DNA of 64,000 nt. It comes from Paragonimus skrjabini miyazakii (lineage: Eukaryota > Platyhelminthes > Trematoda > Plagiorchiida > Troglotrematidae). Made by a program: the position numbers and the translations under genes. Shown piece after piece: positions 1-11,520 of the stretch; the first letter of the stretch is position 1; each line of letters opens with the position of its first letter. The notes under the pieces are model-generated. The model was not told the DNA's origin. It made no database searches and worked only from the letters and a program-made list of their open reading frames with translations. The stretch lies in assembly GCA_014338405.1 (NCBI GenBank), contig JTDE01000285.1, positions 37,868-101,867 of the forward strand. Direction: 5' to 3'.

Positions 1-3000
1 CTCTGTTGATCGCTCATGAGCTCGTCTGCCCTTTTGGTAGCCGTCATTTGGTGTGATCAGCTGTCGTAGCCTATTGATTATAATTCGCAAGCCGGTCTTT
101 CTCAACAGGCTTGTTGCTAACGAAAAACTGCTTTTAGAGAATACACCTCTTCGAATTTGGTTTCTACGCCCCAGTCCTCTCAAAGATATCTGTTAAAGCA
201 CAACAAACGTGCGTATGATATCCACTCTTTCGTGCACACCAGCTGCTAGAAGAACAGTCCTTTCAACTGGTGGTGAGGAGTCATCTAAGGCGGTGGAGAT
301 TAAAAATGTTCAACCGTCACTGTTGATTGCAATCATCATCGTATTCTTGCTTACTCCAGCGCATCCGTTGTTCTATAGGCGGTTGATTTCTACTTTTGAT
401 ATGGCTTAGCAGAGCTTCTTCAGACTAAGGTGTCAAGTCTGCATTATTTGAGCATGTCACCTGGTTCGTTCGGATTCATTGGTTTTTGGTATTCACCAGT
501 AGTTGGGGGATATCGCGTGGTTTCTCAATATATTTGAGTAACGGGTGTGATGTGTCCAGTAGTATAAGACACTGGCGGGTGCCAAATAGAGATCGTTCTG
601 AAGAAGAATCGTTGTACTGAATTCCTTTTTCCTACCTTAGGGGAAAATTGGGATCGCTTAACCAACCGATCAAAGTTAGCAAAGGCAGGACAATGTTTTT
701 ACTGACAGTAAAGTGGATGTTGCCACGTATAACACACGTCGGAGTAACTGAAGGATAAATAGAATGTCAAAAGCTAGTCGTACAGGTTTTGAATCTGCTT
801 AGAATATATCAAACAAGATTTTACCAGAATTGTAAGTAAAATCTCTGGATAAGCAAAAAGCAATGAACCGTTTCGGTGCTTTGAACTTGGGTGTCAGAGT
901 ATGTGTTTACAGACGTAAGTCAATACCGACTGAGTTGCGATCACACCCTTCGGTAGCATCATTCGATTCAATTGTTAGATTTTTACTGACCTTCCCATCG
1001 TCATACTGCTATTGACCAGCACCTTGTCTTTTGATTCAGGTAACTGCGCAAACACTGAGGGGCAGGATATGGACTGTAGGTTGTTGCGAGCCTGATAGTC
1101 TCAAACAGATAATCACAAATGTGTCACTTTTAGATATTTCTTGTTCTCAGAAGTAGAAGTAAAATCTCCAATAACTCGGTACCGTATAGAACGGTGTATA
1201 ACTCAAAGTGCATCGTATTTTCGAGTTGCTATCCTTGAAGCAGTACTGTTTCGTACTCCAATGCGCTAACTCACTGGTGATCATAATCCCTGGAATTCTC
1301 ATGTCCTAAACGTAGAGTAGCCATCTCATGTCGGAATCACAGATATCAGCGTGGGTCTGGTCAGTAGCCATGTTCTCAAGTTTACAACATGTATATTTGT
1401 AATTAATTTTATTGAGTCATCGCCTGTTGAGTCACACGCCCTTCTTCAGCATGTTCACGTAAAATGGTGCTGACTGGAGTGAACCTATTGATGGACACAG
1501 AGTTAATTGAGACAAAATCCATTCATCAATTCAGTCTTGATCGATCACCGCGATAAGCTGATAAAAATTGCTTTGGTACAGTCATCAGAAATGAATATAA
1601 TACGATACTGTGGACAACCAGGATGGATTTGTCAGCAAATGATTATCTAGCTGTATGTTTTCTGTTGTTTTTGAAACCATCGTGTGGTATGCCTCTGACA
1701 GGTAGAATTAATGTTGTTCAATCGTTGAATTGTTAACACCGACATTGCAGCCAGTTGCCTCCAGTACATCTTAAGTATGACTGAAATTCAGTCTGTTCAT
1801 AGGCTGCCTCAGAATATGAGATTCATCGAAGAATAGCCATTTTCGCTTACAGTGATGTGCTTACTGTTACAGTCTGATGGTAGTACACGTCGATATCGTG
1901 TCTTTGTGTCTCAATGAATCGTGTCAGAAACATAGCCAGTGTGCTATCATAGATCATCAAATTCGTTTTTTCTAATCTAGGATTGCAAGGTAATTCAAAC
2001 CAGTTGCTGAAAATAAACATCCAGCCAACAGTTACCCACCCGTTTGTAAAAACCTATTCTTTCTTTCAGAGGTCACGTCAGCGTAGCCACCATGCACCCG
2101 GTTCATTCATGATGTTTTTACATCCACTAAACATCGCAGCATTCTACTGAATAGACTAGAAGTCATGACTATCAGCATACCTTCGGAGTTGCTTAGTATG
2201 ATGCTCATTAAACAGATGTGAGCCAATGTCGCAATCCGACAAATCGGTCAAAGAATGTCTCATGAAGTGTCCTTGCTAAAACTGGCGCTATAATCGGGTT
2301 TTGTTTTTGTCAGAGGTCGTCAGGAATTCATGGCTTCGCTACGACCGTGCTTTAAAGCCTTTGGAGCCATGAGCCAAAAGTGTCAACAACTGCGTCACTG
2401 ACCCCTCACTATACACGATCGAATTAACCCAATGGAACACTTGACCACTTTTGCCTATGAATAATGATCAACTTGCCCCATAGTCCCGCTATTAGACACG
2501 GTTACTGCTTTCAATAGGCAATCCCATAAAAAAATCGAATCACATGCAAATGGAATTTCTAATGAATAACATTAGTCGCTAATCAGGCGTCACCTTTGAT
2601 GCTCTCGATAGTTCGGTTTACTTACTTACGTTATCGCATTACGGACAATCCAGAATCAGTCGTGAATGTTTCCTAACCAGTTCGATTCATATGACACTAC
2701 TGAGGAAGAGAGGTCTTGCATCGGATTTTCACCGACCCTAATATTCAATCCTCAACCTCTGGTCTGTTACGTGCTTATTTTAACAATCGTACCTACTCTA
2801 ACCCTATTTCATGGTCACGAACAACCATCATTCACGACTGGCTCTTTTACTTGTCACGATTCAATCCCCCCTTCGTTATTGCTCGCATTTTATCCAACAT
2901 TCATGCCAACTCATGGATACACGGTTTTAGCCAGACGAACAAATGATGCGAAATTAGACAACAAACACCCGAATCCTATTGCTGCGTCTGACTTATTAGA

Positions 3001-3581
3001 CAATTTGTCAGAACTGCCAAGTTGAGTCACCTCGCACAGACACATCTTAAAATATCCATGTTCTCTTCATATATGAAAGGTATTCAACATAAGGAAGCTT
3101 GCGATAACTAAACACGCCTTTATCTAATTAACCAAACTGTGTCGAGATTTCCTCGTGGTCAGTGTTAACTGCGGGGCTATTGTGAGTAGCAATACAGAGA
3201 GGTCACTTCATGTTAACGATCTTTTCACCGAAATCATTGGCACACTTGTCCGCTTGTGGTGGGATTTCCCCTGAACAATTCACTGCTCTTATTTGTCCTG
3301 GCCATTTTACAACCTTCACGAAGTTTACGGTTGAATTTCCATTCCACATGATTCACCCTGTCAGTTTGGATCTCTCTAAGTGTACCTCTAATGTTTTAGA
3401 GTAGATCTGGATGGGAGTATTCATTTTAATTTACTTTACACATGTTCTCATCCTGTTAGTCTTCACTTTGATCCACTTCCACACAACTTCAGAATTTCCG
3501 TTTTTGGATAGGTTGTGGAATTGACTCCATAGTTTTTTTCAGGTGAAACTAATCGTAGTCGTTTAAAAAATTTTAAATGCG

Positions 3582-3582
<1 letters not shown>
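1..3582. other. No recognisable gene
   Basis: Nothing recognisable was found here. All frames are broken at short intervals. The longest open stretch is 119 codons at 2,666-3,025 on the plus strand. It lies in G-poor DNA, overlaps another open frame, has no recognised domain and no convincing splice sites, so I do not call it a gene. Confidence 0.5.

Positions 3583-3583
<1 letters not shown>

Positions 3584-3618
<35 letters not shown>
3584..3618. repeat. (TTA)n microsatellite
   Basis: About 35 bases of uninterrupted TTA repeat (nearly 12 units). It lies in non-coding DNA and is probably length-polymorphic. Confidence 0.95.
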
Positions 3619-4961
3619 GTGTGGATCGAGATGGCCGGATTAAAATATTTTTCATCGTATGAAGGCGGTAGGGTGCAATGAACTATAACCAACCTCATCT
3701 ATGAATATGTAGCGAATGGATTATTTTCCTGATTGAACTTGACTGCCCTGCGACATATGTATCCATGTAGTTGTGCCTAAGTTCTAGACTCCAGTATGGT
3801 TCGGTGATCGTCTGTTGTGATTTTTTATGATCACCTCAAAGCCAAATTTCTGCAGGTTGTCTATGTGGATGACATTCGTTCACAACGATATTTATCATGT
3901 CTTAGATGCTCGTAGTGTGCACTCATTTTATCACCGTATGGTAAGTTGAAGAGCATAAGCTGTTGTCACTTTCGGACTGTACGACAATATCTTCCATCCA
4001 GCGAAGTTTTTAAAGACGTTGTAAGTCTTTCAAAAGGTTCAATTAATTTCAGAACACTTACTAATATGTAGCTCGATGAAGGTGTGCTTGTCGAGCCGCA
4101 AGCTGCGGAAATCCGATAATGCTCTGAGAACAAGTAGGCTTACCTTGGTTACGAATGTTGATCCTCATAGATAGTAGCGCCTGACGTAGCCGACAATTTT
4201 GTGTGCCATACATTTGATTGATAACATGGGTCAGTAAGATGCGAACATATTGTTCGGCGTGCGAAAAGCTCCTTTTTCAAAAACAGTTGATTACTTCAGT
4301 TATTTATTATTTGGAGTTTATTCCACACACCATTTCATTGATAGACAGTCGCCCAATGACACAGGATCACAGTTGAGACAATCTGAGTGAAAAATGCATA
4401 ACTATTACCCTGCTGCAGTCGTCCCGATTATCAGATGAGCTGCGACGGGTGTGGTACTCGTTAACGAACTATTCAAGTGTACTCTGTTTGACTGTATTGC
4501 ACCTAGAATTTGGGACTTATTCATTTCGAAATAATGGTGAGTTGTTGGTCGCTGGGTTATCACTGTTGCACCAGACATTTTAAGAGTGGTGAGGCGGCTG
4601 CATTGATATTGCTCACCTCTTGAAGTGATGACAACCAGTCCGGTCTTAATGAATTGTTAGCCCACGCCTTTTTGTACCCCAGACAGGCAAGGTATCTCAC
4701 GAATTCATCATATGAAAGTCATATGCAGTACATAAAATAAGCCATGGGTTCTAACAGGCACACGGGGTTGCTTGACTCAATGTTCACCACATGGTTCAAT
4801 CACGATCGTAAGAACAATCTATGAAGTAAAATGGGAAGCTGCTGTTTTGTTTCTAGCCGATAAATCGGACGGATTGTTGTCTGTATGTTCCGCATTTTGG
4901 ACACAAATTCCAACCCAAAAAATGCTGTTATTCTAGGAAAGAAATGAATGTCATGTACTCC
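3619..4961. other. No recognisable gene
   Basis: No open frame longer than about 63 codons and no repeat that I could match elsewhere in the window. Confidence 0.5.
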
Positions 4962-5428
4962 GGGATAGAACGTTGGACTGAGGCAACTCATTTAGATTAG
5001 CCTAGTGCATAATCCCAGTATCACGACAACTTCAGCATATACTCATCCCGTGAATCGGAGTACACATTCCAAGATCTACACAAATTCGGTGTGTTAATGA
5101 AATAATGGCAACAAACTTCACTGCTCATCTATTCCAAGTTGACTCACGCAAACAGACAATGTGATTATCATCACCTGTGTTTCAACAATTGACAATCGGC
5201 AATAACTAAGTCGAACCAGTTCTAGCAAGTTGTTAGAATGTGGTGATTGGAATGATCCGGATGAGGAATCCCAAACGTATAAAAGACAGACAGAAAGTTT
5301 GTGTTAACATGTATTAAACGGATTGGAAGAGATGAGATTGTACATGGATATGTGGAAGTCGGCACCCGGAAAATGTAATTAGTTGTATGAATCGACTGTT
5401 TTTCAGGGCTACCGTAAAGAAACCGTTT
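4962..5428 (-). repeat. Unclassified interspersed repeat, copy 1 (inverted partner at 18.5-19.0 kb)
   Basis: The reverse complement of this segment matches 18,546-19,012 almost base for base, with whole 100-base stretches identical and roughly 95% identity by eye. Homology starts at a TTACGGTA-like point and ends just after CCAACGTTCTA. Both copies keep a frame of about 60 codons open in the same orientation; a peptide containing HTTNYIFR and HPDHSNHH is read from each. I recognise no protein family, and the frame may be open by chance because the copies are young. No terminal inverted repeats or target duplications could be defined. It could be a non-autonomous transposon or a segmental duplication. 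Confidence 0.85.
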
Positions 5429-6595
5429 AGCCCGTACTCCTTGTCCACAACCTAATAACACAATCCGTCGTATGTACACATACTTGAGGAACAAAGGTAA
5501 CACTTGGTAGCTCTACATGTATTAAGCCTTTACTTCATAAAAAGCAGTGTTGGGTTAAACCAAGATGCGTTGTGTATGGTGTATCTGTATATGGATTCCA
5601 TTTATCTTGAACGAATCGAAGTCCACTTTGTGTTATTACGATGAAAGGCATAGTGAATGAAAAACATGCAATCACTCATCAGCTAGTGTGTTCACGTATT
5701 CATTTGTTTATAGCTACAGTGACTCCACACAAATGTTGTGAACGAGCTGGATGAATGCTAGAAGGAAATTGTTATAGTCCAAAGGAGCGGTTACAAAGGG
5801 AAAAACTGTAATACGATGAAAAGGCATTTGCTACCCTAGACCACAGAAACAAGCCGTAAACTCATGTAGGACAATCGTATGAAGTCCATCGAACATCCTG
5901 CTACCTCGCAACCTCATTGAAGATGTCGCGGATAGAACTGGGACTCTTATCTAACCGCGTTGCAGACAGAAACAAATTGTGGGCAGTTTCTAGCAGTATC
6001 TTTGTTACTTATGTCAATAATTTAGTCGAATTTATGCCAAGACGTTTTGATGAATTAATCAACCTGCGTGGTAGCAACACGTACTATTCAGACTACTGTT
6101 CATTTTCCACAGTAAAAATGGGCATTTTCATCTTGAAGGTATATCCTTTGACCCTATAGGTATTCCACATAAATAAACGTGATCAACCATTTTCGGTTCC
6201 GTGCGCTTTCTTGACAAGTCTAAAGTGTAAGATACGAATAGCACCGGTGATCTTACCTCAACAATCGATCGGGGGCTAAAAACATGAAATTACCATTATT
6301 TTCAGTTGAATGAATAATCAGTGATTATAGTCGTGTCACGATATCGATCAGTCATTGCCCAGAAAGGTTGAAATCCTGGGGTTAACCCTGATGGAGGAAG
6401 GACACTGAAGCGCAATACAAAGTAGATCCAAAACTGCGCGGATCTTATGATGATTAGCCGTGTCTGTGTTGAGTATCATTCTCTTTGACTTTAGGGTTTT
6501 CACATCCGTTTGTTTCAATAGAGAGGATTCGACATACTTTGACGGATTCAAGGTGGAGTCGGTTAAAACAAAACCAGTCAAGAGGATGCTTTTGA
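5429..6595. other. No recognisable gene
   Basis: The open frame at 5,917-6,159 (80 codons, plus) and others are short and carry no recognised motif. Confidence 0.45.
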
Positions 6596-6835
6596 GTTGA
6601 ACACTACCCACACTTGATCACAACCTCCACACTCAGATAAGCCTTTCGGCCAGCTCACTTCAAACGTAGCACTAGACTCGAGTTTTGCCTTCATTAGGGC
6701 TCATCAGTAGTGCATATCCTCGTCCGGACTGGAATTTACACTCCGGCTGTCATGATTGTAGAACCAGCATGTTTACCATAGCACCAGTAACTTCATAATA
6801 GGTAAGGCCGGATGATCATGGTTGGCAGCATCCGA
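6596..6835 (-). mobile_element. Ribozyme SINE, family A, copy A1
   Basis: Read on the minus strand, this copy has a decayed tRNA-like head (about 6,820-6,720), a hammerhead region (6,713-6,669) and the family tail (to 6,596). It shares GGTAAACA in the head, GGATATGCACTACTGATGAG at the ribozyme, and the GTTCAA-ending tail with the copies at 26, 46, 49 and 62 kb. The tail variant GCCGAAAGGCTTAT resembles the copy at 62.44 kb rather than the one at 46 kb, so A1 and the 62-kb copies may form a subfamily. The A and B boxes are more mutated than in the 46-kb copy. Classification as a tRNA-derived SINE is from structure; the link to Smalpha or retrozymes is inference. Confidence 0.75.
6669..6713 (-). 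ncRNA. Hammerhead ribozyme, near-intact but probably inactive
   Basis: On the minus strand: stem I GCACTA, core CTGATGA, stem II closed by GCC/GGC, then AAAA where GAAA is required, a self-complementary stem III (ACTCGAGT), the cleavage-site C, and the second stem I strand TAGTGC. Stem I is 6 bp and perfect. The conserved G12 of GAAA is A here, which is expected to abolish catalysis. Apart from that base the architecture is the same as at 46.8 kb. Confidence 0.75.
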
Positions 6836-7374
6836 AACAGATTAGCCTGTCACAGTGACCGAAGCCAAAAGACGCCTGCGCCTTGAACTACCACCTCAAG
6901 TGGCTTTCGCTGAACTACTTGCGATTCCACTTACACATCATGAATCTGGTGTAAACCAGAAGGAATAAGACCAGTAGATGTGTGAGTGGGGCATTTATGT
7001 TCAGCTGGCCAATGCTGGTTAGCCAACTGAATCTTATCTCTCGAAAAATATACAGAGAGAGACTGCAATGACAAGATCTGTACTAGGAAGAATAATGTGT
7101 GAAATGTAATACAAGAAGCATTTCAGTATACGAGTGCATGTTAGTGCATTCCAGAGGGGATAAAGTTGAAAAACAAAACTCAAAGTTGAACTACGAAAAG
7201 ATCAGACAGACGATTCATCATTCAATACACCAAAAAAGCTCAAGAAAAAAAATGGGTAGAAGATCACAGACATCCAAGTTTCTGAAAAGAAGAGCGGATT
7301 AGTTGCCCAACGACCACGGTCTTGGTCGATGTAAAAATTAACCAAAGTAGAGTGGATATGTTGATATGGCCGAC
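6836..7374. other. No recognisable gene
   Basis: Contains an A-rich open frame of 67 codons (7,099-7,302, plus) with no recognised motif. The stretch separates the ribozyme SINE from the 3' end of the LINE. Confidence 0.4.
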
Positions 7375-9430
7375 CTGAACCTAACGTACTCGTTGTTTTT
7401 TCGCCGACGGTAAGCTATGAGTACGCTAGTGAACAACTAATCCCAAACGACCGGCGCATTCGTGGCCTTACACATCGCAACGCCATATAGTCACCACGAC
7501 CTGTGACACCGATGGTTCCCTTGCGTACAGCGCGCCTTTGTTCCCGGCCGCGCAATAACTGCTCGTTGAACTCGTCCGTCCGAATTGTATTGCTACAGGC
7601 AGTCCGGTTCAACGCTAAGTCTTCCCAACATCTAGAATCAATTTTACAACGTGACAGACTTACCTGCACAACATCCTGGCATCTCCGCTTTTGGCCACCA
7701 GGATTTCGCTTACCTGATTTCAGCTGTCCATACAGCATCTGCTTTGGAATATGGTCATTGCCCATCCGACGGACGTGACCCAGCCAACGAAGCTGATTCA
7801 AGATCAGCAGGGCTTCCATCCCGTTCATGTCCGCTCGCCGCAGTACCTCAGTGTTCGGAACCATGTCCGACCACCGAATACCCTAGATGCGTCTTAGACA
7901 TTGCAGATGAAGGTGGCTGAAATAATGCATATTCCACTGATACAATGTCTTCGTTTCACTGCCGTACAGCAGTATAGACAGTACCATTGGGCGGTAGCCG
8001 AAAAGCTCAGTGCTAGGCTTCAGGCAGTGGTTCTTCCAAACACGTCTTTCAAGACGTCCGAAAGCAGTACTATCCTTTGCCACACGAGCTCTCAACTCGC
8101 GGTCCACGAACAGATCCGTGGACAGATTGCTGCCCAAGTAGCAGAAATCTGTGCACCTGTCAACAACATCTCCATTGATGCGAATTTGGGGTGAAGGTGC
8201 ACAGACAACTCCTCCACCCGGAGAAGACTGAAGGAGAGAAAATGTCTTACCTGTGTTGATATCCAGTCCGAACTTGGATGCCGCGGTTGCAAAAGTTGTG
8301 GTCAGTCGCTGTAGTTCGTTTTCGCTGTGTGAGAACAGAAGCATGCACACCATTGAGGTATGTAACCGAGTTTGGGCGCCGAAACGTAGAATATCCAGTA
8401 GGCTCCCATCCGTCTGGTACTCAACCTCAACACCGTCCTCCTCAGAGTCCTGAAAAGCAACTGTTAGCATGGCAGTCAAATATAAGCTGAATAGGGATGG
8501 AGCAAGGACACAACCTTGCTTCACGCCAGTGACAATGTCAAAATCATCAGAGGTAGATCCACATGATTGCACCTTCGCCCTCATGCCCACAGGCAACAAT
8601 CTAATCAAATTTACAAACTTACTTAGACATCCAAACTTACCAAGCGCCGTCCACAGCGCCTCGCGGCCCACGGAATCGAACGCCTTGGTGAAGTTTACGA
8701 AGAGGGCATACAGGGGCTGGTTGCGATCTTAGCACTTCTCATGAAGCTGTCGAGCAGCGAACACCAGGTCGATCGTACTCCGATTCGCCCGGAATCTGCA
8801 TTGCTCCTCAAGAACATTGGCCTCTAAGACATCCGTATTCAGCCGGTTCAGAAGGATTCTGGCAAACACCTAGCCTGCGCAGCTCAGCAGACTGATGCCC
8901 CGATAGCTGTCGGGGTATTGCTTGTTATCCTTACCTTTAAACAAAGGTACTATCACGGCATTCTTGAAATCCTGTGACATCTCCTCGTGCTCCCAGATGG
9001 AGTGAACCATCTGGAACAGTGCACGTTCTATCGCTGGTCCGCGATTCTTCAGGATTTCACCTGGCAATCCATCTTCACCTGCAGCCTTACCGTTGCGAAG
9101 TTGACCAATCGCTCTCTGCAACTCTAGTAAATCAGGAGCGAGAGCAAGTGAAGGCTTGATGGACTCTTATGGCAGGCTGTTCACGGTCACCCAGCACCTA
9201 GCAGCAAGGTCTAGTAGGCTACCAAAGTATTTACGCCGGATCTTCATGAGGTCCTCCGGCTGAGCGCACGAACAGTCAGTACCCACGTCTACCAGAGCTT
9301 TAACAGACTGGATAGATGGACCGAAGATCGCTTTGAGCGAATAGTAGAACTCCTTATGTTGTCGACGATCTGCGAAGCCCTGCATCCGCTCACCTTGCTT
9401 CATCCACCAGTTGTCCTTGATTCCGCCGGA
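7375..9430 (-). mobile_element. Non-LTR retrotransposon (LINE), copy 1, 5'-truncated
   Basis: A minus-strand LINE fragment. It begins abruptly at about 9,430 within the linker before the reverse transcriptase, so the endonuclease is missing. It continues through RT and the C-terminal domain (7,415) and ends in a short 3' UTR. The C-terminal region and 3' UTR align with the second copy at 23.8-24.8 kb, which fixes the 3' boundary near 7,375. No poly-A or simple tail was noticed. 5' truncation is usual for LINEs. Its GC content is clearly higher than its surroundings. The clade is uncertain: the C-terminal pattern (NTEVL, LRWLGHVRRM, GGQKRR) is that of the endonuclease-RT proteins widespread in invertebrates. 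Confidence 0.9.
7415..9426 (-). pseudogene. LINE reverse transcriptase, broken by stops and a catalytic deletion
   Basis: One continuous reading frame runs from about 9,426 to 7,415. It is interrupted by four in-frame stops (near 9,167, 8,870, 8,730 and 7,883) but, as far as I can see, by no frameshift. In order: a linker with DNWWMKQ; RT motifs GKAAGEDGLPGEILK, SYRGISLL, FVNFTKAFDSV and GVKQGCVLAPSLFSLYLTAML; then the thumb (INTGKT, DFCYLGS); then the C-terminal domain with NTEVL, LRWLGHVRRM and GGQKRR. Where a FADD box is expected, LLF is followed directly by SHSENEL, so about nine codons including both catalytic aspartates are gone (junction near 8,332). The enzyme would be inactive even without the stops. 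Confidence 0.92.
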
Positions 9431-11312
9431 TTATCATACCCAAACGCTCAACCATAACTTTGTTCGAGTAGTGTTCAAATTGCCCGACCACTTCGGAAGT
9501 GGATTTTTAGCGAGATATTTCTTACCTTGGAGCTGAATGAAATACTTTTGATGAGCATCATAAGCTTCTTCCTGATTTTATCCATAAGCTTCTATATTCA
9601 GTGGAAATCAGTTCAACGGATCAACTAAAACTGTCACCCAGACAAGTTTATCATCTAAAACAGCCAAAAGTTGTATTCTGACTACTTTTTGACAGTGTTC
9701 CGTTGACTGGTTCCTACAGTGATCACTTAGCTCACTGTGCGAGTTTGGTTTAGGATGTCAAATCAACCCCATATGACATGTTTTAATTTTCCACTGAACT
9801 ATCATCATGGCGCTGAAATGGTTTTCATCCAACATTAAGCGTGGTGAAAAATACACATTTGTGGACAAAACATTTTACTCTAAATAGTAACTTGAAGGTA
9901 GAAAGGAGTGCATCAACAGTACAGGCTGCCAGGTCTGTTTGTGTGGGGTGTTTTATTGCCGATATGTGTAGATTGTAGCAATGGTCGTTGGACTAGTGAA
10001 CAAGTTTTTACAGGAATGATGTTCCATGAGAAGCTTCTGTATGGAATCTATTCTTCCAGTGTGGTGTACAACAAATAATTGGTTGTTATAACCATTTGCG
10101 TGTCACCCAGATATATCTACTTGACACACTATGGCTCTAGAATCAAAGCTGTGTACACGCTGTTAGAAAAACAGTTACGAACATCAAACTGTGTACAGAA
10201 ATAAAACAAGAATATAGCCAAAAGATTCACCTTGTGTTAAATGCTTATAGACCATTCATTGATAAAGACATTCTTTGAGTAAGGTTAAGCTTTTGGAAGA
10301 AGCCTGTGGGTTCCAGTTGCATTTGGCAGGATCGGATGTACTTATCAGACTGTTTGAGATGCAGGACTAAAAACACTGTGAAGACTTGGTATACACATAT
10401 ACCATAAAGCCGTATTTCAATCGAGGAAGTGAATTTGATTTCGTAAAATAATCAGTCGAGCCGCACTAGGGGAACAAATAAGTTTTCATTAATGAAATGG
10501 ATCAGATGTGCTTGCACTTAACTACAAGAAAACGTACAAGACAACATTTTTTATTGAAGTTGAACGAACATTCAAAGCCATTGAAAAAGGACTACAAGCT
10601 GATGTGATACATGCCAAGTGAAGTCGTCAAACATGGCAGTAAACGTTGATTGAATGTTGAAAATTCGACGAGCTGTGTACATAACAGCTTGTACGTAATA
10701 GCTTGAAAACATCTAAGTAACATTGGAGACGATGATATTGCTACCCGGCTCATACAAGATTCGTTGGGTACATGTAACAAAGTTATCATGGATAACTTTT
10801 TCACCAATACCATTATCACATCAATCTCACCTACCAGAATACCTGAATAAATGGAACGTGGACAGCAAAATCCGAAACTGTCACATCAATACCAACATTA
10901 ACTGCCGCATTCACAAGATCATAGTATGTGGTAATTTCTGCTCTCAATCTTCTTCCAAGGTAGACTGTGTGTGCCTGTTATGTAAATGCTAACACAAATT
11001 ATATAGTGCCTTATTTTTTGTCCTCAATGTGTACTTGATTTAACTCAGACTTGGTTTCTTTTTCGGAATGGACACTTCACTTAACGCTATTTGTCTGAGT
11101 ACATGCTTTGGTCATAATTAGATTCTCATTGAAAAACAGAGCATAACTCAGTAAGCTTAGTTTTAATAAACGGGAGTTCAATCTCACAGTGGAATAGTCT
11201 AGTCGATACAATAGGTGTTGCGTGTTGCCTACGTATTTACTGAAATAGATTTTTATTTCTAACTTTCATGTTGGCTAGAGTTCATGCCCTGATTGGTACA
11301 CAGCCTTGTAGA
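9431..11312. other. No recognisable gene
   Basis: AT-rich DNA with only short open frames, the largest 75-89 codons at 10.6-11.0 kb. No motif or matching repeat was recognised. Confidence 0.5.
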
Positions 11313-11416
11313 TGAGATTCAACTCTGAAAAGTCAGGACTTCGGATGGATTCGAACCAGCGACAGATACACCATGTCTCAACGCGGCGCGCGCTCTACCA
11401 CCTGAGCTCCTGGCGT
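11313..11416 (-). repeat. tRNA-like SINE, family B, copy B1 (left arm of a palindrome)
   Basis: Read on the minus strand: an A-box-like GAGCTCAGGTGGTAGAGCG, then CCGCGTTGAGACATGGTG, a B box GGTTCGAATCC, and a tail CCTGACTTTTCAGAGTTG. It lies back to back with copy B2, which starts at 11,417. The 5' acceptor strand no longer pairs with the 3' end, so this is not a functional tRNA. Both RNA polymerase III boxes are intact by consensus. Confidence 0.8.
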
Positions 11417-11520
11417 GGCTTCGTAGCCCAGCTGATAGAGCGCTTGCCGCGTTAAGGCATGGTGTATCTGTCGCTGGTTCGAATCCAGCCGAAGCCCTGA
11501 CTTTTCACAGTTGGGTCCCA
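11417..11520 (+). repeat. tRNA-like SINE, family B, copy B2 (right arm of a palindrome)
   Basis: The tRNA-like part (11,417-11,496) is 80 nt long. It has a perfect 7-bp acceptor stem (GGCTTCG with CGAAGCC), a 5-bp T stem (GCTGG with CCAGC) around TTCGAAT, and a D-arm-like segment with one mismatch. The anticodon region gives only 4 bp plus a mismatch, around loop GCGTTAA (reads GTT, with C instead of the universal T33). The variable region is about 10 nt. After it comes the same tail as B1, CCTGACTTTTCACAGTTG. Related copies at 57.4 and 63.3 kb make a SINE the better call than a tRNA gene. Confidence 0.8.

Noticed and set aside
2666..3025. 119-codon open frame as a gene
   Set aside because: G-poor strand, an overlapping frame on the same strand, no domain and no splice context.
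11417..11496. Functional tRNA gene (GTT anticodon by position)
   Set aside because: Acceptor and T stems are perfect, but the loop lacks T33, the anticodon stem has only 4 clean pairs, the variable region is long, and it shares a tail with three other repeat copies. A tRNA-derived SINE fits better. tRNAscan-SE would decide.
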